Of a stretch of 64,000 bases of DNA, positions 54,295 to 61,659 are shown in pieces (position 1 is the first letter of the stretch; each line of letters begins with the position of its first letter). The DNA lies in the NCBI GenBank assembly GCA_015056315.1, contig SVGN01000001.1, positions 62,001 to 126,000 of the forward strand, read 5' to 3'. The stretch comes from Clostridiales bacterium (GTDB lineage: Bacteria > Bacillota > Clostridia > Christensenellales > Aristaeellaceae). The position numbers and the translations under genes were made by a program. The notes under the pieces are model-generated. The model did not search any database, had not been told where the DNA came from, and was given only the letters and a program-made list of their open reading frames with translations.

Positions 54295-55392
54295 TCAGAT
54301 AACGGGAGTTCCGTCGGTCTTGGTGTTATTGGTCTGGGTAACGGTGTATGCACCGGCGTCTACCAGCGCGGTATCGTATACGCAGCTGTCGAACTGCACA
54401 TCGCCGTTCAACTGGGTCACTTCCCAGCCCTGCTTGAAGGTTACCTCCTGGAAGCTGCCGTGGCCGGAGAAGACCATCTTGTTGGTCACGGTCACGCCGT
54501 CCAGCTCGAAATCGTAAGCGTAGAGGCTGTTTTGCAGCGTTACTTCTACATTCAGGCCCAATGCCATTACGCGGATGCCGTTGGGCAACTCGGCGGGCAG
54601 GGTATAGGAGCCGTCCTTCAGGCCGATGTGAGCATCGTAGGAGGCATCCTCCAGAGCCTTGGCAAGCTCGCTGTTGTTCTTTACCACCACAACGGTCTGC
54701 CAGGGATTGCGATCCACAGCGGGCTCACCGCCATAGCTCACGTTGAGAGCTTCTTCGGCATTCTCGAATACAATGGCCTGAGAGGCTTCGCTGGTGACCA
54801 GGATCATCAGCTCACGATCGGAGGTGAGAGCCACTTCGGAGCCGTCGCTGAGCTTGATGGTGTAGTTGGTGCCGTTGTAGTCCACCTGCTCGTCCACATG
54901 GTAGCCCAGCATGCAGGGCTGGGTGGTCTCCTTGGGGGACAGTTGATTCGTGTTGGTGGCGTAGTACACATCATAGGTGATGCCGTCGATCTTCACATTG
55001 GGGATCGGCTGATCCGCCCACACCCACTCGGAGGCGCTGTCGTTGCGCTTCAGGGTGATCCAGTTGGTGCTGGTACCGTCGGCGGCGTAGTAAGCAGGCA
55101 CGGCAACAAAGGTGCGAACGTAAGCCACGTTCTTACCGTTGTTCTCTACCGTAACGATCTTATCGATATCGGAGCCGGGGTAGATCACCTGGCCCTGGGT
55201 GTAGGGCTGCAGCGCGCCGGTGGGGGCCCCGTTGGCATCCTTTACATACTCGTATTCATGCTGCAGAATGCTAAGGTTGCCGGAGGCCACGATGCCATCC
55301 GCCTGGATCTGATCGGTAAAGTAGGCCAGAGTGCCGGTAACGGCGACCAGGGAAAGCACGATGGCAATGGTCAGCAAGAAGCTCCTTTTCAT
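54295..55392 (-). CDS. SipW-type secreted protein with C-terminal beta-helix-like extension
   Basis: The product is 365 residues. Signal sequence SFLLTIAIVLSLVAVTGTLA runs into YFTDQIQADG, giving the SipW-type site GTLAYFTD. Residues about 30-230 are a TasA-like domain containing IDKIVTVENNGKNVAYVR. It ends near RNPW, features shared with the membrane protein at 43702-44433. The last 120 residues (NSELAKALEDASYDAHIGLK, VTLQNSLYAYDFELDGVTVT) look like a right-handed beta-helix of pectate-lyase style. No signal peptidase gene is adjacent; SipW at 40945 is the obvious candidate. GAGAGGAAG precedes the start. Confidence 0.72.
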   Translation of the reverse strand: MKRSFLLTIAIVLSLVAVTGTLAYFTDQIQADGIVASGNLSILQHEYEYVKDANGAPTGALQPYTQGQVIYPGSDIDKIVTVENNGKNVAYVRTFVAVPAYYAADGTSTNWITLKRNDSASEWVWADQPIPNVKIDGITYDVYYATNTNQLSPKETTQPCMLGYHVDEQVDYNGTNYTIKLSDGSEVALTSDRELMILVTSEASQAIVFENAEEALNVSYGGEPAVDRNPWQTVVVVKNNSELAKALEDASYDAHIGLKDGSYTLPAELPNGIRVMALGLNVEVTLQNSLYAYDFELDGVTVTNKMVFSGHGSFQEVTFKQGWEVTQLNGDVQFDSCVYDTALVDAGAYTVTQTNNTKTDGTPVI

Positions 55393-55431
55393 GTGGATAC
55401 TCTTCCTCTCACAGTATGTTGAAGCAAATGA

Positions 55432-56058
55432 TTAGTTGTTGGCAGGATCTTCGTCGGGCTTGTAGTTGGCGTTCATACGGAGGTCGAACTTCATTTCCAT
55501 CCGCTTGTTCTGGTAAGCGGAGGTGGCGCTCTCGTCCATGTGGATGCATACCGCCAGCCAGCGGGTCTCACCGGCAGCCAGCGGCTCCAGCTTCAGCAGC
55601 TCGTGCTTGGCTACGCTGAGCACCTTGCTGCCGTTGGCCTTAGTAGCGAATTCGCTCCAGCTGGCGGGTTGGTTCGGGTTGTTTACCCAATCGCCCTCCA
55701 GCACAGCGTAGCTGATGGTGCTGTCGAAGCCGCTGGCGGTAACATCCAGCGACAGGATGGTATCGATGGGGAACTTTTCGTTGTTGGTCACCCGCAGGTA
55801 GGCGATCTCCGAGCGACCGGGGCACATGGCGGAGCCATCGGTAAAGGGCTGCTGTGCATTATCGCCCAGCAGAGATACGTAATCGGAGCCGTTCCAGTAC
55901 TGCAGTTCTACGGCGTACCGGCTGCCGATGAGCTTCTCTTCAGGGCCGTTGTAATTGACCTGAGAGGCAAAGGTGCCGCGCAGAGCCCACATGCCACCCA
56001 GCACCAGAACGAAGGCTGCCAGCAGGATCAAAAGCCGTTTGTTAACCGATTTCGTCAT
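55432..56058 (-). CDS. Secreted companion protein of the second SipW-type locus
   Basis: The product is about 208 residues. It has an N-terminal hydrophobic segment (LLILLAAFVLVLGGMWA) and then GTFASQVNYNG, a position similar to the SipW cleavage site though not matching it well. The mature part is beta-rich with AYLRVTNNEKFPIDTILSLD, a pattern like the NNG strand of its partners, and MEMKFDLRMNANY near the end. It starts the two-gene transcript, 39 bp before the gene at 54295-55392. The ATG at 56058 follows GGGAG; TTG 56067 is the alternative. Function unknown. Confidence 0.55.
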   Translation of the reverse strand: MTKSVNKRLLILLAAFVLVLGGMWALRGTFASQVNYNGPEEKLIGSRYAVELQYWNGSDYVSLLGDNAQQPFTDGSAMCPGRSEIAYLRVTNNEKFPIDTILSLDVTASGFDSTISYAVLEGDWVNNPNQPASWSEFATKANGSKVLSVAKHELLKLEPLAAGETRWLAVCIHMDESATSAYQNKRMEMKFDLRMNANYKPDEDPANN

Positions 56059-56132
56059 GTAGATCAAGCTCCCGTACTTCTATGATTGAGGTAACAGGCA
56101 GAATTTACCTGTTTGTCTATTATCTCCTTTTT

Positions 56133-56161
56133 ATTATACCACCAAGTATTGGGTTTTGCAA
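56133..56161 (-). promoter_or_regulatory. Predicted promoter of the second SipW-type locus
   Basis: On the minus strand, TTGCAA (56161-56156), 17-bp spacer and TATAAT (56138-56133), about 75 bp before the start. Confidence 0.78.
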
Positions 56162-56232
56162 TCGTTTCCAGCACGAAAATTGATGCAAAATAAGCGTTCA
56201 GGCATTCTTTTGCCGGGGTAAGACCCAATTGC

Positions 56233-56261
56233 TTGCCAGATGCCTGTTTGAACTATATAAT
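56233..56261 (+). promoter_or_regulatory. Predicted promoter of the rph-rdgB fusion operon
   Basis: TTGCCA (56233-56238), 17-bp spacer, TATAAT (56256-56261). Confidence 0.7.
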
Positions 56262-56278
56262 ATGTAACAGATCGTACC

Positions 56279-56314
56279 GCACCGCAGGCACCGGTCAGGA
56301 GTGCTCTGCGGTGC
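56279..56314 (+). promoter_or_regulatory. Leader hairpin of the rph-rdgB fusion
   Basis: GCACCGCAG (56279-56287) pairs with CTGCGGTGC (56306-56314), extended by GCAC with GTGC and one bulged base, around a 9-nt loop. It lies between the predicted start site and the coding region; no U-tract follows. It could be a target of RNase PH-related autoregulation, which is speculation. Confidence 0.55.
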
Positions 56315-56350
56315 CCAAACCATACATCAGAGCTTATAGGAGGAAACACC

Positions 56351-57661
56351 ATGAACCGTCAGGATGGAAGAAAGGCCTTCGAGATCCGCCCCTGCCAGAT
56401 CATTACCGATTTTGCCGAGAATGCCTACGGCAGCTGCCTCATCGCCACCGGCAAGACCAAGGTCATCTGCACCGCCAGCGTTGAGGAGGGCGTACCGCCG
56501 TTCCTGCGCAATTCCGGCCGTGGATGGGTCACTGCCGAATATGCCATGCTGCCCGCCTCCACCAATACCCGTAAAGCACGCGACGGCATTAAGAAGGATG
56601 GCCGCAGCGTGGAGATCCAGCGCCTGATCGGCCGTTCCCTGCGCCAGGCGGTGGATATGGAGAAGCTGGGCGAGCGCACCATCACGCTGGATTGCGATGT
56701 GCTCCAGGCTGATGGCGGCACCCGTACTGCTTCCATCACCGGTGCGTTCGTGGCGCTCTGCCTTGCTGTGCATAAGCTGATGGAAAACGGTCTGGTCACC
56801 GAGAATCCCATCATCTCTCAGGTGGCAGCTGTCAGCGCAGGCATCGTGGAGGATGCGGCTCTGCTGGATCTGTGCTATGTAGAGGACAGCCACGCCCAGA
56901 CCGATATGAACCTGGTCATGAACCACAAGGGCGAGTTCATCGAGCTGCAGGGCACCGGAGAGGGCCGTGCCTTTACCAACAGAGAGCTGAAGCTGCTGCT
57001 GGACGCAGGCCGTGCCGGTGTGCGCGCCCTGATGCGCAAGCAGCGGGAAGCCTTGGAGCGCTGCTTCTATCTGCTGCCCAAGCCCCGCATCGCCGTAGCC
57101 AGCGGCAACGCCCACAAGCTCAAGGAGCTGGGCGATCTGTTCAACGGCCAGTACGAGCTGGTCTCCATGCGGGAGGCCGGCTTCACCGGCGACCCGGAGG
57201 AGAACGGCGATACCTTCGAGGCCAATGCCATCATCAAGGCAGAGGCGGTCATGAAGGAGATCGGTCTGCCCACCTTGGCAGACGACAGCGGCCTTTCCGT
57301 GGATGCGCTGGGCGGTGCCCCCGGTGTGCACAGCGCCCGCTATGCGGGCGAGCACGGCAACGATGCCGCCAATAACGAGCTGCTCCTCCAAAACATGGAG
57401 GGCATCAAAGACCGCACCTGCCGTTTCGTCTGTGCCATGGCGCTGGCGCTGCCCGGCGGCAAGACTCGTGTGGTGCGGGGCGAGTGCATGGGCGAACTGC
57501 TCTATGAGCTGACCGGCGAGGGCGGCTTCGGCTATGACCCCCTGTTCCTCTACAAGACGGGCAAGACCTTTGCCGAAATGGGCGATAAGCAGAAGAACAA
57601 GGTGAGCCACCGTGCCGTGGCTGCCGAAATGATGTACGATGTGCTTCGGGAGGAACTGTAA
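56351..57661 (+). CDS. Bifunctional RNase PH / XTP-dITP pyrophosphatase (Rph-RdgB fusion)
   Basis: 436 residues in two parts. Residues 1-235 are RNase PH, which trims tRNA 3' ends with phosphate: GRGWVTAEYAMLPASTNTR, then IGRSLRQAVDMEKLGERTI, then LDCDVLQADGGTRTASITGA. Residues about 245-436 are a HAM1/RdgB pyrophosphatase, which removes non-canonical purine nucleotides: IAVASGNAHKLKELGDLF, LADDSGLSVDALGGAPGVHS, GGFGYDPLFL and KNKVSHRAVA. The join at about 236-245 is short, and the frame is continuous. Both active sites look complete. Confidence 0.92.
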   Translation: MNRQDGRKAFEIRPCQIITDFAENAYGSCLIATGKTKVICTASVEEGVPPFLRNSGRGWVTAEYAMLPASTNTRKARDGIKKDGRSVEIQRLIGRSLRQAVDMEKLGERTITLDCDVLQADGGTRTASITGAFVALCLAVHKLMENGLVTENPIISQVAAVSAGIVEDAALLDLCYVEDSHAQTDMNLVMNHKGEFIELQGTGEGRAFTNRELKLLLDAGRAGVRALMRKQREALERCFYLLPKPRIAVASGNAHKLKELGDLFNGQYELVSMREAGFTGDPEENGDTFEANAIIKAEAVMKEIGLPTLADDSGLSVDALGGAPGVHSARYAGEHGNDAANNELLLQNMEGIKDRTCRFVCAMALALPGGKTRVVRGECMGELLYELTGEGGFGYDPLFLYKTGKTFAEMGDKQKNKVSHRAVAAEMMYDVLREEL

Positions 57662-57664
57662 GCA

Positions 57665-58174
57665 GTGAAGAAGCGGATCGTTGCCTTTTCGGATTCCCAC
57701 GGCGCACGGGAGCAGCTGGAGCGCGCCATTGAGCAGGCCTACGCCGCCGGACGGGTGGATGAACTGCTCTTTCTGGGTGACGGTGTACGGGAGTGGGAGC
57801 AGGTAACGGGTCACCTGCCTTACCAATACCCCCAGGCAGCCTGCCGTCATGTGCTGGGCAACAACGATTTTGGCTGCCTCGGCCAGGAGGATATCCTCTT
57901 TGAGGTGAACGGCGTGCGCATCTACGCCTGCCACGGCCACTGGGTGGGGGTAAAGACCAGCCTGACCCGCCTCATGTTCAAAGCCATGCAGGGGCAGGCT
58001 TCGGTCGCCTTCTACGGCCACACCCATGTGGCTGCCATCGAGGAAGCCAACGGCATCACCACTGTCTGTCCGGGCTCTGTGCGGGATACTTACCGCCGTA
58101 ACGCCTGCGCCTATGCGGAGCTGTTGGTGGAGGAAAGCGGATCCTTCCATGTGCGTCTGGTGCCGTGGGAGTGA
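57665..58174 (+). CDS. YfcE/MJ0936-family metallophosphoesterase
   Basis: 169 residues. Metal-site motifs are all present: VAFSDSHG, FLGDGVREW, VLGNNDF, CHGHW and YGHTHVA. Family members hydrolyse phosphodiesters in vitro; the physiological substrate is unknown. A GTG start 3 bp after the rph-rdgB stop indicates coupling, an arrangement common in Firmicutes. Confidence 0.9.
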   Translation: MKKRIVAFSDSHGAREQLERAIEQAYAAGRVDELLFLGDGVREWEQVTGHLPYQYPQAACRHVLGNNDFGCLGQEDILFEVNGVRIYACHGHWVGVKTSLTRLMFKAMQGQASVAFYGHTHVAAIEEANGITTVCPGSVRDTYRRNACAYAELLVEESGSFHVRLVPWE

Positions 58175-58203
58175 TCCGGAAAGCGCAGGGAGGGACGCAT
58201 ACC

Positions 58204-59478
58204 ATGCCAATTATCCTGCAGGAGACAAAAGCAGCCCTTCTGCGCGCCAAACGGTTGGGCAGAAAAGCTGCGCTCAACTGTGTTGCAGAGCTTGATCCCA
58301 CCGCGATACAGCAGGCGACCGCTTTGGAAAACCTGCCCGGCGATCAACGCGGTATCCTGGAAGGTATGCCTGTACTCGTTAAGGACAATATCGATGTACA
58401 GGGTCTGCATACCACGGCAGGCAGCCTTGCACTTGCCGACAATATCGCCACCACAGATGCCCCTGTTGTTGCCAACCTCCGCAGAAACGGTGCGGTCATT
58501 CTTGGCAAGACCAACATGACCGAGTTTGCGAACTATACCACCGAAGGCATGCCCGGAGGCTACAGCTCCCGCGGGGGCAGAGTGCTCCACGCTGCAGATC
58601 CTTCCCTCAGCCCCTCCGGCTCCTCCAGCGGTTCGGCGGTGGCGGTGGCGGCGGGCATCGTTCGGGCAGCTGTTGGTACAGATACCTCTTTTTCGGTCAT
58701 TGCCTGTGCACAGGATAACGGCATCTGCGGCCTGAAGCCACCCGTGGGCGCATTGCGCAGCGAGGGGATCATTCCCATCGCCAGAACGCTGGACAGCGCC
58801 GGTGCCATGGCTGTGGATCTTCAGGATGCACTTACGCTGTATTCGGCTATGCGCGATGCCCCCTTGCCTGTGCTTGAAGCAGCGCCCCTTCGGGAACTGC
58901 GCATCGCTGTCAACACAGCCAACCAGGCGATGGTCTCTCAGGAGCAGCGCACTTTTGTGGATGAAGCGATCGGGAGCCTGCGTTCGCGGGGAGCGGCAGT
59001 AGGGGAGCTTGTGCAGGAATACGCACCCCAGCAGCGCACCATCATGCAGTGGGAGCTTAAGCCTCATCTGGAGGATTATCTGCGCACTTCCTCCGCAAAG
59101 CGCAAAACGCTTGCAGAGATCGTTGCCTTTTACGAGGCGCATCCCCGAAGGATGATGAAATACGGCATCACCCTGCTCAGCCGCGCGCTCCGGGAGACTC
59201 CGGGCGAGCTGTCGGCAGCTCCTTACCGGGAGGCATTGGCGATACGGGCGGTCAGGCAAAAGGAAACGATTCGTCAGCTGGCCTCTTATGATGCTGTCAT
59301 CATGACCGGGCCAACCAACATCATGCATTTCTGCGGTCTGCCGTCTGTCTGCATACCGAGCGGACAGAAGAACGGCTATGGCTTCTCCCGCTGCCTGATC
59401 CTGTACGGTGCGGATGAATACCGGCTGTACCGCGCAGCACTGGCCATAGAAGCCCTGCTTGCACAGCCCTGCCGGTAA
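58204..59478 (+). CDS. Amidase signature family protein
   Basis: The product is about 424 residues. The Ser-cisSer-Lys triad can be placed: Lys60 in VLVKDNIDVQG, the Gly/Ser-rich block SGSSSGSAVAVAAG and a nucleophile in VGTDTSFSVIACAQ, ahead of NGICGLKPPVGAL. It is shorter than GatA (about 480). The nucleophile region reads TSFS rather than TGGS, so it is not GatA and its amide substrate is unknown. The ATG at 58204 follows AGGGAGGG. It lies 29 bp after the phosphoesterase gene. Confidence 0.82.
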   Translation: MPIILQETKAALLRAKRLGRKAALNCVAELDPTAIQQATALENLPGDQRGILEGMPVLVKDNIDVQGLHTTAGSLALADNIATTDAPVVANLRRNGAVILGKTNMTEFANYTTEGMPGGYSSRGGRVLHAADPSLSPSGSSSGSAVAVAAGIVRAAVGTDTSFSVIACAQDNGICGLKPPVGALRSEGIIPIARTLDSAGAMAVDLQDALTLYSAMRDAPLPVLEAAPLRELRIAVNTANQAMVSQEQRTFVDEAIGSLRSRGAAVGELVQEYAPQQRTIMQWELKPHLEDYLRTSSAKRKTLAEIVAFYEAHPRRMMKYGITLLSRALRETPGELSAAPYREALAIRAVRQKETIRQLASYDAVIMTGPTNIMHFCGLPSVCIPSGQKNGYGFSRCLILYGADEYRLYRAALAIEALLAQPCR

Positions 59479-59493
59479 ATATGCCCCACTATG

Positions 59494-59533
59494 CTTCGCG
59501 CAGACCGAAACGACGGTTTGTGCGAAGTTTTTT
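59494..59533 (+). terminator. Terminator of the rph-rdgB/amidase operon
   Basis: A 14-bp stem, CTTCGCGCAGACCG with CGGTTTGTGCGAAG, includes two G-U pairs, with a 6-nt loop and T6. Confidence 0.9.
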
Positions 59534-59544
59534 CTTTATTTCTA

Positions 59545-59573
59545 TTGACATTTCTCTATACCGGTGCTATCCT
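59545..59573 (+). promoter_or_regulatory. Predicted promoter of the rrf2-iscS-iscU operon
   Basis: TTGACA (59545-59550), 17-bp spacer, TATCCT (59568-59573). Confidence 0.65.
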
Positions 59574-59576
59574 TGC

Positions 59577-59607
59577 TATCGGAAATCCGATAAATTCAGT
59601 CGGGTTT
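59577..59607. promoter_or_regulatory. Candidate Rrf2/IscR-type operator
   Basis: A perfect 7-bp inverted repeat TATCGGA-AA-TCCGATA (59577-59592) overlaps a wider one, AAATCCGA (59583-59590) with TCGGGTTT (59600-59607). Both lie just downstream of the -10 box and end 4 bp before the rrf2 ribosome binding site. Confidence 0.65.
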
Positions 59608-59626
59608 TCCGAAAGGAGCTTTGTTC

Positions 59627-60055
59627 ATGAAGCTGTCAACACGAGGCAAATACGGCCTCTATGCCATGTATTACCTGGCGCAGCACTCCGGCGAGGGGCC
59701 CCAGCCCCTGCAGGATATCGCCAGCATCGGCGTTCCCAAGCTATATTTGGAACAGCTTTTGGGAAGCCTTCGGCGGGAGGGGCTCATCTCCAGTGTAAGA
59801 GGCGCTCAGGGCGGCTATCAGCTGGCACGGGATGCCTCAGACATCACCCTGCTGGATATCATGGATGCCATGGAAGGCCCCATCGAGCTGAGCGAATGCA
59901 CCAGCGACGAAAGCGCCTGCGATAAATCCTGCTCCTGCCCGGTACGCTGGGTGTGGCAGCAGGTGAGCGATTCTATCAACAACGAACTAAAGAAGATACG
60001 GTTGTCCGATATGCTCAACAAACCGTGCGAAAGCGAGGAAGCATGCAATGAGTAA
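59627..60055 (+). CDS. Rrf2-family regulator, IscR-like
   Basis: The product is about 142 residues. The winged helix is [20 protein letters not shown], with the recognition-helix segment [20 protein letters not shown] followed by [10 protein letters not shown]. Four cysteines ([16 protein letters not shown]) at about 92-106 fit the IscR 2Fe-2S site, though spacing differs slightly. It probably represses the isc operon when cluster-loaded. AAAGGAG sets the ATG at 59627. It overlaps iscS by 8 bp, and palindromes lie in its leader. Confidence 0.88.
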   Translation: MKLSTRGKYGLYAMYYLAQHSGEGPQPLQDIASIGVPKLYLEQLLGSLRREGLISSVRGAQGGYQLARDASDITLLDIMDAMEGPIELSECTSDESACDKSCSCPVRWVWQQVSDSINNELKKIRLSDMLNKPCESEEACNE

Positions 60056-61220
60056 AGTCATCTATATGGATAATGCCGCCACCACTGCCACCCGCAAAGA
60101 GGTACTGGAGACCATGCTGCCCTTCTTTGGGCAGACCTACGGAAACCCCAGCTCCATCCACGGCGTGGGTCGCGAAGCCCGCAAGGCAGTGGAGGCTGCC
60201 CGCAAGCAGGTGGCCGATGCCATCGGTGCCGAACCCCGGGAGGTCTATTTCACCGCCGGCGGCAGCGAGAGCGATAACTGGGCCATCCGCCTTGGCTGCG
60301 AGGCCATGAGCAAGAAGGGCAAGCACATCATTACCAGCGCCATCGAGCACCACGCCATTCTTCATACCTGCGAGGCTATGGAGAAGGAAGGCTATCGCGT
60401 TACTTATCTGCCGGTGGATGAGTTCGGCCGCGTCAGCGTGCAGGACGTGGAGAACGCCATCTCCGAGGATACCGCCCTCATCACCATCATGGCGGCCAAC
60501 AACGAGATCGGCACCCTGCAGCCCATCAAGGAGATCGCCGAAGTGGCCAAGAAGCACGGTGTGCTCTTCCATACCGATGCCGTGCAGGCCATCGGTGCCA
60601 TCCCTGTTAATGTTAAGGAACTGGGCGTGGATATGCTGAGCATGTCCGGCCACAAGTTCCACGGCCCCAAGGGCATCGGCGCACTGTATGTGCGCAAGGG
60701 CATCCGCATGAGCAACCTGATCCACGGCGGCGCTCAGGAGCGCGGCTTCCGCGCCGGTACCGAGAACCTGCCCGCCATCGTTGGCATCGGCAAGGCCATC
60801 GAGATCGCCACCGCCGAGCTGCCTGAGTACTCCCGCCGCATGACCGCCCTGCGCGACCGCCTCATCGACGGCCTCACCGAGCGCATCCCCGATATCCGGC
60901 TCAACGGTCACCGCACCGAGCGCCTGCCCGGAAACGTGAATATCTCCATCCGCTATCTGGAGGGCGAGTCCATTCTGATGCGTCTGGATCTGGCGGGCAT
61001 CGAGGCCTCCAGCGGCTCTGCCTGCACCAGCGGCAGCCTGGATCCCAGCCATGTGCTGCTGGCCATCGGCCTGCCCCACGAGATCGCCCACGGCAGCCTG
61101 CGCCTCTCCCTGGGCATGGATAATACCGAAGAAGAAGTGGAAACGGTGCTGAACGAGCTGCCCAAGATCGTTCAGAATCTCCGTGCCATGAGCCCCCTTA
61201 CCCCCGAGCACCTGCGCTGA
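60048..61220 (+). CDS. iscS: Cysteine desulfurase IscS/NifS
   Basis: This 390-residue PLP enzyme supplies sulfur for Fe-S clusters. Landmarks: [24 protein letters not shown], the PLP Lys in [24 protein letters not shown], and the persulfide Cys in [17 protein letters not shown]. It lies between an Rrf2 regulator and iscU, so it is the assembly enzyme, in contrast to the thiI-linked paralogue at 22346-23503. A GAGGAAG site lies inside the end of rrf2. Confidence 0.96.
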   Translation: MSKVIYMDNAATTATRKEVLETMLPFFGQTYGNPSSIHGVGREARKAVEAARKQVADAIGAEPREVYFTAGGSESDNWAIRLGCEAMSKKGKHIITSAIEHHAILHTCEAMEKEGYRVTYLPVDEFGRVSVQDVENAISEDTALITIMAANNEIGTLQPIKEIAEVAKKHGVLFHTDAVQAIGAIPVNVKELGVDMLSMSGHKFHGPKGIGALYVRKGIRMSNLIHGGAQERGFRAGTENLPAIVGIGKAIEIATAELPEYSRRMTALRDRLIDGLTERIPDIRLNGHRTERLPGNVNISIRYLEGESILMRLDLAGIEASSGSACTSGSLDPSHVLLAIGLPHEIAHGSLRLSLGMDNTEEEVETVLNELPKIVQNLRAMSPLTPEHLR

Positions 61221-61261
61221 GCACTACTACCGAACCGGTCGATAACAAGGAGGATATAACC

Positions 61262-61636
61262 ATGTACAGCGAAAAAGTGATGGATCATTTTGCAAACCCC
61301 CGCAACGTAGGCGAGATCGAGGGTGCCTCCGGCTCCGGCACCGTTGGCAACGCCAAGTGCGGAGACATTATGAAGATGGATATCCAGGTCGAGGATAATG
61401 TGATCGTGGATGTGAAGTTCAAGACCTTCGGCTGCGCCGCCGCTGTTGCCACCAGCAGCATGGCCACCGAAATGGTCAAGGGCAAGACCATCGACGAAGC
61501 CCTCGCCCTTACCAACAAAGCCGTTGCCGAAGCGCTGGACGGTCTGCCCCCCGTAAAGATGCACTGCTCTTTGCTGGCCGAGGAAGCCATCCATGCTGCC
61601 ATCGAAGACTATCAGAAGAAGAATCCTCAGGCCTGA
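61262..61636 (+). CDS. iscU: Iron-sulfur cluster scaffold IscU/NifU
   Basis: This 124-residue scaffold assembles clusters. The ligand residues are AKCGDIMKMDIQV (Cys, Asp), KTFGCAAAVATSSM (Cys) and PVKMHCSLLAEEA (Cys). The N-terminus YSEKVMDHFANPRNVGEI is family-typical. AAGGAGG precedes the ATG. It lies 41 bp after iscS. Confidence 0.96.
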   Translation: MYSEKVMDHFANPRNVGEIEGASGSGTVGNAKCGDIMKMDIQVEDNVIVDVKFKTFGCAAAVATSSMATEMVKGKTIDEALALTNKAVAEALDGLPPVKMHCSLLAEEAIHAAIEDYQKKNPQA

Positions 61637-61659
61637 GAGGGTTCTTGAAAGGAAGGCCT

